Made by a program: the position numbers and the translations under genes
NCBI GenBank assembly: GCA_045578205.1
Contig: JAZNJU010000157.1
Span: forward strand, 1 to 6,433
Length of the DNA: 6,433 nucleotides
DNA from: RGIG8748 sp045578205
GTDB lineage: Bacteria; Bacillota; Clostridia; UMGS1810
Direction of reading: 5' to 3'
Shown: piece after piece, positions 1 through 5,527 of the stretch
How positions within the stretch are numbered: the stretch's first letter is position 1
Layout of the letters: each line of letters starts with the position of its first letter
Notes under the pieces: generated by a model
Told to the model about the DNA's origin: nothing
The model's database searches: none
Seen by the model: the letters and a program-made list of their open reading frames with translations, nothing else

Positions 1-19
1 GAATACTACAATGATCTAT

Positions 20-259
20 CAAGGACGAATAAAACTTTATCCGCGGTGCCACCTTGTGTTCACGGGAACCCCGTGCACTTATTAGAAGTACTATCATACT
101 TCCGACTCGTAACGTGAATCATACGTCAGCGCATTTAACACTGCCCTCAACAGTCCATATTATTCAGAGGCTTCTGCGGAACTCCCACCGTAATCCGCTC
201 GCTGAAAAGAAACCCGACCTGATTTTTTTCTGTCTCAACGGTTTGTTGTAATATTGATT
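20..259 (-). ncRNA. T-box riboswitch leader, probably tRNA-Trp responsive
   Basis: This is a minus-strand 5' leader that senses uncharged tRNA and controls a gene beyond the left edge. The hallmark T-box AAGGTGGCACCGCGG is at 41-55. The downstream CGTCCTT (21-27) can pair with it, forming the terminator side of the switch (hairpin about 20-56). Stem I is closed by TCAGCG (200-205) with CGCTGA (126-131). Its distal part holds GCGGA/TCCGC around a GGTGGGAG motif (182-189). The stretch GAATAATATGGACTGTTGAG matches the usual specifier-loop layout of GAA, codon, then ACY..NGAG. That layout makes TGG (155-157) the specifier, hence tRNA-Trp. An AUG reading (156-158) is the alternative. A CGTTA box (110-114), a Stem III hairpin (85-102) and a GC-rich hairpin (61-75) follow. 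No poly-U run is visible in the 19 bases after the hairpin, so whether control is by termination is not settled. The likely target is trpS or a Trp biosynthesis or transport gene (inference). Confidence 0.9.
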
Positions 260-265
260 TATTAC

Positions 266-295
266 ATTATACAACCGGGCAAAGTTATTTGTCAA
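266..295 (-). promoter_or_regulatory. Sigma-A promoter of the T-box transcript
   Basis: A perfect minus-strand TTGACA (290-295) and a perfect TATAAT (266-271) are separated by 18 bases, which predicts a start near 259. The -35 box begins only 12 bases beyond the stop codon of the upstream lipoprotein gene on the same strand. I see no terminator between the two. Confidence 0.88.
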
Positions 296-307
296 TAGTT
301 TTTTAGT

Positions 308-868
308 TTACCCATCAATTCCATCTTCGATTATTATTTTGTATATTGCATTATTTTCCACATAAAAAAATATTCTTTTAAAACCAATGTCGTTATCAGG
401 ATCATACACATAATATTTTCTTTCGACTGATTGAGAATATGTTAAGTCTTCCTTATATGTATCCTCCAACTTTGTCACACTATCTCCAACTTTAATTCCT
501 CTGGATGTTTCGTAAGCAGGAGATTCGGTGGATATTTTGTTAATAATGCTTTTGTTATCATCTGAAATCAATGCCTTTATTTCAACATCTTCATACTTAT
601 TATCAGTCCATCTAAAGCCATCACCCGAACCCGGTTCAACGCTTATCGGTTGCATCTGTAGTTTTGACATATCCGAATCCAATTCAATAATTGTATTTTT
701 TGAAACAAGACAAAATTCCGTTTTCTCTTTTGCCTCATCGCCACCGACCGAGGTATATATCTTGTCATTCTTCGTTTCGGGAATATAAAAATTTTTAGTA
801 CTGTTATCTTTGCATCCGGTAAACGTAAGCAGAGTTATCATAAGCAAAATTAAATTTGTTTTTTTCAT
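308..868 (-). CDS. Small secreted lipoprotein of unknown function
   Basis: This 186-aa protein is predicted to be anchored to the outer face of the membrane. Residues 1-18 form a lipoprotein signal peptide: a KK N-terminus, a hydrophobic stretch, then FTGC with Cys19 as the lipidation site. The -3 residue is Phe rather than the usual Leu, so the lipobox is slightly atypical. The mature part is polar. Its C-terminal third contains SRGIKVGDS (122-130) followed by beta-rich segments (KRIFFYVENN, IYKIIIED). This recalls the 'G-I-x-x-G-x-S' entry of BamE/SmpA-like folds in many Firmicute lipoproteins, but the resemblance is motif-level only and I do not recognise a named family. The ATG start is supported by AGGAGGG about 8 bases upstream. 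It lies 61 bases downstream of the broken DUF975 gene on the same strand. No terminator follows it, and transcripts could run on into the T-box leader. Confidence 0.85.
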   Translation of the reverse strand: MKKTNLILLMITLLTFTGCKDNSTKNFYIPETKNDKIYTSVGGDEAKEKTEFCLVSKNTIIELDSDMSKLQMQPISVEPGSGDGFRWTDNKYEDVEIKALISDDNKSIINKISTESPAYETSRGIKVGDSVTKLEDTYKEDLTYSQSVERKYYVYDPDNDIGFKRIFFYVENNAIYKIIIEDGIDG

Positions 869-900
869 TGATTTACCCTCCTATTCTTATTCAATAAAAA

Positions 901-906
901 ATTATA
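901..906 (-). promoter_or_regulatory. Candidate -10 box for the lipoprotein gene
   Basis: A minus-strand TATAAT lies about 33 bases before the lipoprotein start codon. No good -35 hexamer sits 16-18 bases upstream of it, so this is a weak candidate. The gene may also be read from the promoter of the gene upstream. Confidence 0.35.
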
Positions 907-929
907 TCCGCATTAACTTTCAGGTTTTT

Positions 930-1353
930 TCATTTCATAACTGTCTCAAATTCATCTTCGCAATATTCTGTTGCTGATACTTCTCTGTAAAATGCTGCAT
1001 AAGATGCCTGCTTATATGGTGTGAGCCACAAATGACCTATTCCAAAAGCGAGTGTTGCGAGAATATCCCAACCAATAAAACTGAGTTGCAAACAGAACAA
1101 CCTAAAACGGTTGCCATACATCATTGATTTTGAGAGTTCTACTGCTTCGCTTGCCGTCATGTTCGGTTTCTCTGCCAATATGTAGTCCGCCATAGCGTAA
1201 CTATATCCTGCAACGATGCCGGGGATAATAAAAAGCAAAGACCAAAGGAAAATATATAAACCTCTCAGTAATCTCATCACTGATGTTGTTTTCCAATATG
1301 AGAAATATTCAAACAATTCTTGATTTTCTCCTGAAATCTTCTGCTGTTTTCAT
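930..1353 (-). pseudogene. DUF975-type membrane protein gene with internal deletion and frameshift
   Basis: The C-terminal 128 residues, read from a TTG at 1314-1316, match the second half of DUF975 (PF06161) integral membrane proteins. They contain LYIFLWSLLFIIPGIVAGYS, then YILAEKPNMTASEAVELSK, RLFCLQLSFIGW and HLWLTPYKQASYAAFYRE, giving about two or three membrane helices. That TTG has no ribosome binding site. Instead an AAGGAGG and an ATG at 1351-1353 begin MKTAEDFRRKSRI, which resembles the N-terminus of the same family (an 'aeelRkkAR' pattern), and this frame ends at TGA (1309-1311). The two pieces lie in different frames and lack the roughly 80-100 residues, including the first membrane segments, that normally sit between them. 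The simplest reading is an internal deletion joining codon 13 or so to the middle of the gene out of frame. Family length is recalled from memory. A short functional C-terminal protein remains possible but less likely. Confidence 0.68.
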
Positions 1354-1377
1354 ACCTCCAATCCTCCTTATAAAATA

Positions 1378-1406
1378 TTTTTATCATAAATTTATTGTTT
1401 AGTCAA
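1378..1406 (-). promoter_or_regulatory. Possible promoter of the DUF975-type gene
   Basis: A minus-strand TTGACT (1401-1406) lies 17 bases before a poor -10, TAAAAA (1378-1383), upstream of the AAGGAGG/ATG at 1351-1370. The -35 is good and the -10 weak. It diverges from the GntR operon promoter. Confidence 0.35.
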
Positions 1407-1444
1407 TGGAACAGATGGACTTTAAAATTTTTTGTAAAAAAGTA

Positions 1445-1473
1445 TTGACAATTCAAAAGCAATACTGTATTAT
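1445..1473 (+). promoter_or_regulatory. Sigma-A promoter of the GntR/ABC operon
   Basis: TTGACA (1445-1450) and TATTAT (1468-1473) are separated by exactly 17 bases, so transcription should start near 1480. The -10 box lies inside the left arm of the palindrome at 1465-1496, so a bound repressor would block RNA polymerase. Confidence 0.85.
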
Positions 1474-1496
1474 GTGTAATAGTACAGTTAATACAG
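1465..1496 (+). promoter_or_regulatory. Probable GntR (YtrA-type) operator, 32-bp two-layer palindrome
   Basis: Outer arms CTGTATTA (1465-1472) and TAATACAG (1489-1496) are perfect inverted repeats. Inside them TGTA (1475-1478) and TACA (1483-1486) form a second inverted repeat with exactly the same centre, 1480.5. In total 12 of 16 base pairs are symmetric. It covers the -10 box and the predicted start site just before the repressor gene, which indicates autorepression by the GntR protein. Binding itself is inferred. Confidence 0.72.
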
Positions 1497-1510
1497 AAAG
1501 AGGTGATTAT

Positions 1511-1882
1511 ATGCTTCAACTGGATTTTGGAGATCGAAGACCCATATACGAACAAATAAAGGACAAGATAAAAAACCTTATAATAATGGGTGTGCTTAAG
1601 GAGAACGACAGAATCCCGTCCGTGAGAGAACTTGCCGCTTCTCTTGCTATAAACCCAAATACCATCCAAAAAGCATACAAGGACCTGGAGAGTGAGGGCT
1701 ACATTTATTCCATGCAATCCAAAGGCAATTTTGTAACACCCCAGAAAAAGACCATTTGCGAAAGAGATACCGAAAATCTTTTTGAGACACTCACAAGTGT
1801 TATCCGCGAACTTAAGTTTCTGGGTCACTGCAAAGAAGAATTTGCAGAAATTCTGGAAAAAATATATAAGGAGGATAAATAA
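1511..1882 (+). CDS. GntR-family transcriptional repressor, YtrA subfamily
   Basis: This 123-aa DNA-binding protein probably represses its own ABC transporter operon until an inducing stress arises. Residues 10-75 are a GntR winged helix. RPIYEQIKDKIKNLI is helix 1, IPSVRELAASLAINPNTIQK (35-54) is the helix-turn-helix, and YKDLESEGYIYSMQSKGNFV contains the recognition-helix end and the wing. Only about 48 residues follow. That short helical tail is the YtrA-type dimerisation region and is too small for the ligand-binding domains of FadR or HutC types. The ATG at 1511 is chosen because AGAGGTG stands 6-12 bases before it and the family motif starts directly after. An upstream in-frame ATG at 1406 would place the start before the promoter. 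Its stop overlaps the ATPase start by one base (TAATG). Confidence 0.93.
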   Translation: MLQLDFGDRRPIYEQIKDKIKNLIIMGVLKENDRIPSVRELAASLAINPNTIQKAYKDLESEGYIYSMQSKGNFVTPQKKTICERDTENLFETLTSVIRELKFLGHCKEEFAEILEKIYKEDK

Positions 1883-2781
1883 TGATCAGAGTAGACAATC
1901 TCACAAAAACCTTTGATGGTTTTAAAGCACTTGACGATATTTCACTCTCTGTGGAAAAAGGCTCTGTTTACGGTCTTCTTGGTCCTAACGGTGCAGGAAA
2001 AACCACTCTTATAAAACACCTTGCCGGTATATACTCCTGCGACAGCGGAGAAGTAACCATAGACGGGGAACAAGTATATGAAAACCCCAACATAAAATCC
2101 GGCATAATATACATAGGCGACGATCTGTATTTCTACCCCACATACTCCATTGATGATATGGCTGAATTCTACAAGGGTATCTACCCAACCTGGAGCGACG
2201 AAAGATACCGGAATCTCAAGGAAGTATTTAAGATAGATACAAAAAGAAAGGTACGCCGTCTTTCAAAGGGTATGCAAAAACAGGTTGCGTTTTGGCTCGG
2301 AATATGCACTTGTCCCAAAGTTATGATTTTGGATGAACCCGTAGACGGACTGGACCCCGTAATGAGACGTAATGTATGGCGTGTTGTTTTGCAGGACGTG
2401 GCGGAATACCAAACCACTGTGCTCATATCCAGCCACAACTTAAGAGAACTTGAAGATGTGTGCGACCATGTGGGTATAATGCACAACGGAAAGATTGTTC
2501 TTCAAAAATCCCTGTACGACATTAAAGGCAATATCCACAAAATACAGGTTGCCTTTGAGGACAGTCTTCCGGAGGAAATAAAGCAAAATCCGAATGTACT
2601 CCACACAGAATCAACCGGCAGAGTACATATGCTTATTGTAAAGGGCGACATCAACAATATTGAGAAAGATGTCAAAATACATAATCCTTTCATTTTAGAC
2701 ATCATTCCCCTCACACTGGAAGAAGTTTTCATATATGAGTTAGGAGGTATGGGATATGAATTCCAAAACATCATTCTTTAA
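1882..2781 (+). CDS. ABC transporter ATP-binding protein, YtrB-like
   Basis: This 299-aa cytoplasmic ATPase powers the permease encoded next. Visible motifs are Walker A GPNGAGKT (34-41), signature LSKGM (127-131), Walker B VMILDE (147-152), D-loop GLDP (156-159) and switch histidine H185 in LISSHNL. The Q-loop position reads YIGDDLYFYP (77-86), with no glutamine where one is usual; this variation recurs in YtrB-like ATPases as far as I recall. After about residue 210 a C-terminal extension of about 85 residues ends in LEEVFIYELGG, as in DrrA- and YtrB-type exporter ATPases. The ATG at 1882 overlaps the repressor stop codon and is preceded by AAGGAGG (1868-1874). The last 26 bases overlap the permease gene, implying translational coupling. 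Its substrate cannot be told from sequence; related systems respond to cell-wall antibiotics or export peptides. Confidence 0.93.
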   Translation: MIRVDNLTKTFDGFKALDDISLSVEKGSVYGLLGPNGAGKTTLIKHLAGIYSCDSGEVTIDGEQVYENPNIKSGIIYIGDDLYFYPTYSIDDMAEFYKGIYPTWSDERYRNLKEVFKIDTKRKVRRLSKGMQKQVAFWLGICTCPKVMILDEPVDGLDPVMRRNVWRVVLQDVAEYQTTVLISSHNLRELEDVCDHVGIMHNGKIVLQKSLYDIKGNIHKIQVAFEDSLPEEIKQNPNVLHTESTGRVHMLIVKGDINNIEKDVKIHNPFILDIIPLTLEEVFIYELGGMGYEFQNIIL

Positions 2782-4384
2782 TAAAACCCTGTTTGGAGCG
2801 GACATGAAACGATACTGGTGGATAAGCGCCGTATATACCCTGCTTCTCGTTGTAGGATGCGTAATGCCTCTTTTTAATACGCTCAAATACAATAGCATAT
2901 ACTATGGTGACACAATTGAATTTTACCTTTGGGGAAGTTTCGCATTTTTTGTTTCCTTAGTATTAAGTCTTGGCACCGGAACCCTCCTTTTTAACTTCAT
3001 GCACTTTAATGGTTCTGTATCGCAAATGCACTCTCTGCCAATTAAGCGAAATACAGTTTTTTCAACCAAACTCATATCGGCACTTGCGCTCCTGTTATCA
3101 CCTGTAATAATTGTAATCATCATAATTTTTGCTATGTCGCTGAGCACGCATTTCGACTTTGAAGTGGGCAAATGGGCATATGCGATACTGTGCTATACAC
3201 TTGTGGTGCTCTCACTTACAATCCTTGTGAACATGATGTCGGGCACCCCTATAGGCGGTATTGTATTTACAATTGGCTTTATCTTCTTACCGCTTTTCGT
3301 TTTTGGATTTATTGTCGAGATTACTCAAAACGAAATACACGGTTTTTCTCAAAGCGGTATTACCAATATATTGAATTACTTTTATATCGGTTCACAGGGT
3401 ATTGTAAAAAAAGAGTTTTGCTTTGTCTACCCCCTTATGTCTGCTTTGTTCCTTGGACTTTCATACGCACTTTATAAAAAAAGAAAATCCGAATCCCACG
3501 GTGAGGTAATTGCTTTTAAAGGACTTAAACCCGTGTTCATAAGTGTAATAGCCATACTTGCAAGCGGAATCGGTTATATGTACGCCGACGGAATTTTTGA
3601 AATTAAAAATCCCCTCACCATCTTTCCGTTTGGAATACTTGGCACATTGATAGCACACATGATTTCCAAAAAGGCTATTGATTTCAAGGGTGGCGTAAAA
3701 CCTGTAATTACATATACAGCCCTTGCCCTTGTGTTTGTATGCATAATAAAATTTGACCTTACCGGGTATGAAAAAAGAATACCCAAAACAGAAAATATAA
3801 AATCAGCATCCTTGGAAATGTGGTCGCCCGGTTTGTCAAACGATGCTCTCTTTACGGAAGTATCTTCTTTGGAGGCTCTTACCTCCCTGCACAACCATCT
3901 TACCCAAAATGACTATAGCAGAGACGGTGCTTTTATGAAAATTACATACAACCTCAAAAACGGCAAAACTCTTTCGCGTGAATACTATATGAATTTGCAT
4001 ATGTGCAAAGATTATCTAAAACCCGTTTTTGAATCAAGGGAATTCCTCGAATCAAAGTTTAAATTGTTAACACCGCAAAAAGATCAGGAGGCAATATATG
4101 TTGAAGTTTTCGGAAACAATGGTCAATATGAAATATACTATCCCACTGATGAAAATTTTGACAATCTTTTGAACGCAATAAAACAAGACTTAAAAATCTA
4201 TCCGTATGAAAATTTTGTATACAAAAGTAACCCTACCAGAATTATTGTTTCATGGCAATATTATTCCGAGGATGAAAAAGACATCGTATATGACGAAATA
4301 GAATTCAATATATATCAAGACAGCATAAACACCAATAAAATTCTTGAAGAAATAGGATTTTATAATGCAGAAAAAAACGAATAA
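2756..4384 (+). CDS. ABC-2-type permease with large C-terminal extracytoplasmic domain (YtrC/D-like)
   Basis: This 542-aa membrane subunit is the partner of the preceding ATPase. Hydrophobic segments at about residues 22-42, 60-81, 106-129, 140-161, 167-188, 223-240, 258-277, 288-304 and 315-333 suggest nine helices. Between helices 2 and 3 the motif MHSLPIKR (91-98) is the coupling-region signature I associate with YtrC/YtrD-type permeases. After helix 9 about 205 residues form a soluble domain (for example MKITYNLKNGKTLSREYYMN, IYYPTDENFDNLL). It resembles the tail called DUF6449 in long Firmicute permeases; that name is from memory. An odd number of helices would put this tail outside the cell if the N-terminus is inside. 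AGGAGG at 2742-2747 sets the ATG at 2756; the ATG at 2749 is out of frame. Only one permease gene is present, so the transporter is probably a homodimer. The operon ends after this gene. Confidence 0.88.
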   Translation: MNSKTSFFNKTLFGADMKRYWWISAVYTLLLVVGCVMPLFNTLKYNSIYYGDTIEFYLWGSFAFFVSLVLSLGTGTLLFNFMHFNGSVSQMHSLPIKRNTVFSTKLISALALLLSPVIIVIIIIFAMSLSTHFDFEVGKWAYAILCYTLVVLSLTILVNMMSGTPIGGIVFTIGFIFLPLFVFGFIVEITQNEIHGFSQSGITNILNYFYIGSQGIVKKEFCFVYPLMSALFLGLSYALYKKRKSESHGEVIAFKGLKPVFISVIAILASGIGYMYADGIFEIKNPLTIFPFGILGTLIAHMISKKAIDFKGGVKPVITYTALALVFVCIIKFDLTGYEKRIPKTENIKSASLEMWSPGLSNDALFTEVSSLEALTSLHNHLTQNDYSRDGAFMKITYNLKNGKTLSREYYMNLHMCKDYLKPVFESREFLESKFKLLTPQKDQEAIYVEVFGNNGQYEIYYPTDENFDNLLNAIKQDLKIYPYENFVYKSNPTRIIVSWQYYSEDEKDIVYDEIEFNIYQDSINTNKILEEIGFYNAEKNE

Positions 4385-4402
4385 ACAACTGCCATTGGCA
4401 TC

Positions 4403-4432
4403 GGGACAACTTCGAAAAATCGAAGTTGTCCC
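4403..4432 (+). terminator. Intrinsic terminator of the GntR/ABC operon
   Basis: A perfect 13-bp stem, GGGACAACTTCGA with TCGAAGTTGTCCC, closes an AAAA loop 18 bases after the permease stop codon. It is followed by TTGTTGTTAT, a U-rich though interrupted tail. The opposite strand has no T-run after the hairpin, so it acts on the plus strand only. Confidence 0.87.
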
Positions 4433-4484
4433 TTGTTGTTATCGGAAAACCGTTCTTTGAAAATTTGTTATTCATTGTTTTTTG

Positions 4485-4513
4485 TTGACAAACCCTCATT
4501 GCGATTATATACT
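4485..4513 (+). promoter_or_regulatory. Sigma-A promoter of the AraC-family regulator
   Basis: TTGACA (4485-4490) and TATACT (4508-4513) are separated by 17 bases, with transcription expected near 4520 and the GTG start at 4548. It lies between the preceding terminator and the gene, so the regulator has its own transcript. Confidence 0.82.
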
Positions 4514-4547
4514 TGGTATGTAACATTCTTGGAAATGAGGAATCTAT

Positions 4548-5369
4548 GTGGAAAACATTGTGAAACAAGGAATATCCATTCAAAAAATCAAAGATAAAAC
4601 TGATTTAAAATCCGACAACCATTCCCACGCACACTACGAAATGGTTTATGTACGCTCCGGCAATTTTACATATTTCATTGAAGACACAATGGTACCTGCA
4701 ACGGATAAAAGTATAATTCTGGTAGACAAAAACACCATACACAAAGCCAATCTTTCCACACAGAACTATGTTTATTTTATAGTAAAATTTTCTGCAGAAT
4801 TTGCAGATGTGAATTTTTCTCATGAAGTGCAGGAACTCTTTAAAAATAAACGGCTTATTCTGCCTGCAAATGAATACGTTTCCTTTGATATGCTGTTTAC
4901 AAAACTTTACCACGAATACCGTGACAGAAAAAAGCATTGGCAGGTGCTGTCAAAATACTATCTGTCCGAAATAATAGCACTTCTTGACAGGCTTTCGATA
5001 GAGGAAACAGAAAACAAAGCAAAAAAGATTACCGTGACAGAAAAAATCTGCCAGCACATAAACGCATGCATAAACAGCGGAGATTACGACAAACTGAACC
5101 TTTGCTGTATTGCAGAAAAGTTTTTCATAAGTCCGTGTCATCTTTCCAAAAAATTTAAAAAAGAGGTCGGCATAGGTATAAAAGAATACATAAATGCCTC
5201 CCGTATAGCATATGCAAAAAGACTCATGGAAAACTGCGATTTAATAACCGAGGTGGCATTTGCAAGCGGTTTTTCGGACAGTAACTACTTTTCGACCATT
5301 TTCAAGCGCATAGAGGATATGACCCCGAGTCAATATCTGAATCTGATAAAATCAGCAAAAAAGAATTGA
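4548..5369 (+). CDS. AraC/XylS-family transcriptional regulator with N-terminal cupin
   Basis: This 273-aa regulator is probably sugar- or small-molecule-responsive. The N-terminal half is a cupin-like sensor whose first motif is HSHAHYEMVYVRSG, with H25, H27, H29 and E31, followed by beta strands and TIHKANL (64-70). A helical linker spans about 110-160. The C-terminal DNA-binding domain has two helix-turn-helix units: LNLCCIAEKFFISPCHLSKK (183-202) and the unit containing ITEVAFASGFSDSNYFSTIF (233-252). It ends in the family signature MTPSQYLNL. The start is GTG at 4548, with GAGG at 4537-4540 ahead of it; the ATG at 4546 is out of frame and closes after five codons. It converges on the lyase gene, sharing a terminator. 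It may control that gene or its off-window operon, but no shared operator is visible, so the target is inference only. Confidence 0.92.
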   Translation: MENIVKQGISIQKIKDKTDLKSDNHSHAHYEMVYVRSGNFTYFIEDTMVPATDKSIILVDKNTIHKANLSTQNYVYFIVKFSAEFADVNFSHEVQELFKNKRLILPANEYVSFDMLFTKLYHEYRDRKKHWQVLSKYYLSEIIALLDRLSIEETENKAKKITVTEKICQHINACINSGDYDKLNLCCIAEKFFISPCHLSKKFKKEVGIGIKEYINASRIAYAKRLMENCDLITEVAFASGFSDSNYFSTIFKRIEDMTPSQYLNLIKSAKKN

Positions 5370-5380
5370 TTTACACCAAA

Positions 5381-5418
5381 AATCGGATGCAAAAAGGATT
5401 TCCTTTCTGCATCCGATT
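5381..5418. terminator. Bidirectional intrinsic terminator between convergent genes
   Basis: The stem AATCGGATGCA (5381-5391) pairs with TGCATCCGATT (5408-5418). After one mismatch it continues as AAAGG/CCTTT around a short loop. On the plus strand it is followed by ATTCTTT; on the minus strand it is followed by a run of five T. It serves the AraC-family gene from the left and the lyase gene from the right. Confidence 0.87.
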
Positions 5419-5423
5419 ATTCT

Positions 5424-5527
5424 TTAATAATTCTTATACGATTTGGAAAACGAGTACATGGATGTGTATTTAAGTTTTTCTGAAACCTCTCCTACCTCAT
5501 ATCTTCCTCCAACAGTTTTTTAGCGTC
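5424..5527 (-). pseudogene. Frameshifted remnant of a second AraC-type DNA-binding domain
   Basis: Directly after the lyase stop codon the minus strand reads DAKKLLEEDMR (5495-5527). One base out of frame it continues as VGEVSEKLKYTSMYSFSKSY and then KNY before TAA (5424-5426). Joined, this is the second helix-turn-helix of an AraC/XylS protein, whose usual form is 'AKxLLxxTDxxVxEVxxxxGYxSxYSFSKxFKKYxG'. The two pieces overlap by one base at 5495, which indicates a single-base deletion. The rest of the gene, about 85-90 percent of a normal AraC protein, is missing upstream, where the lyase gene now lies, and the last residues before the terminator are also gone. It is not a copy of the intact AraC-family gene in this window, whose equivalent segment reads AKRLMENCDLITEVAFASGF. 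It is presumably a dead relic with no start codon. Confidence 0.72.

Noticed and set aside
54..251. Open frame of 65 codons on the plus strand
   Set aside because: It lies entirely within the T-box leader on the opposite strand, has no ribosome binding site and shows no protein-like composition.
1406..1510. Longer start for the GntR gene at the upstream ATG
   Set aside because: That ATG precedes the -35/-10 promoter, has no ribosome binding site, and would add 35 residues that are not part of the family.
1403..1828. 141-codon minus-strand frame opposite the GntR gene
   Set aside because: It is the antisense of a clear GntR gene and its promoter, with a composition unlike the neighbouring proteins and no recognisable domain.
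2749..2751. ATG just downstream of the AGGAGG as permease start
   Set aside because: It is out of frame with the permease and too close to the ribosome binding site; the ATG at 2756 fits both frame and spacing.
4605..4937. Cysteine- and phenylalanine-rich minus-strand frame under the AraC-family gene
   Set aside because: It is a shadow of the real AraC cupin domain; the composition reflects the reverse complement of A-rich coding DNA.
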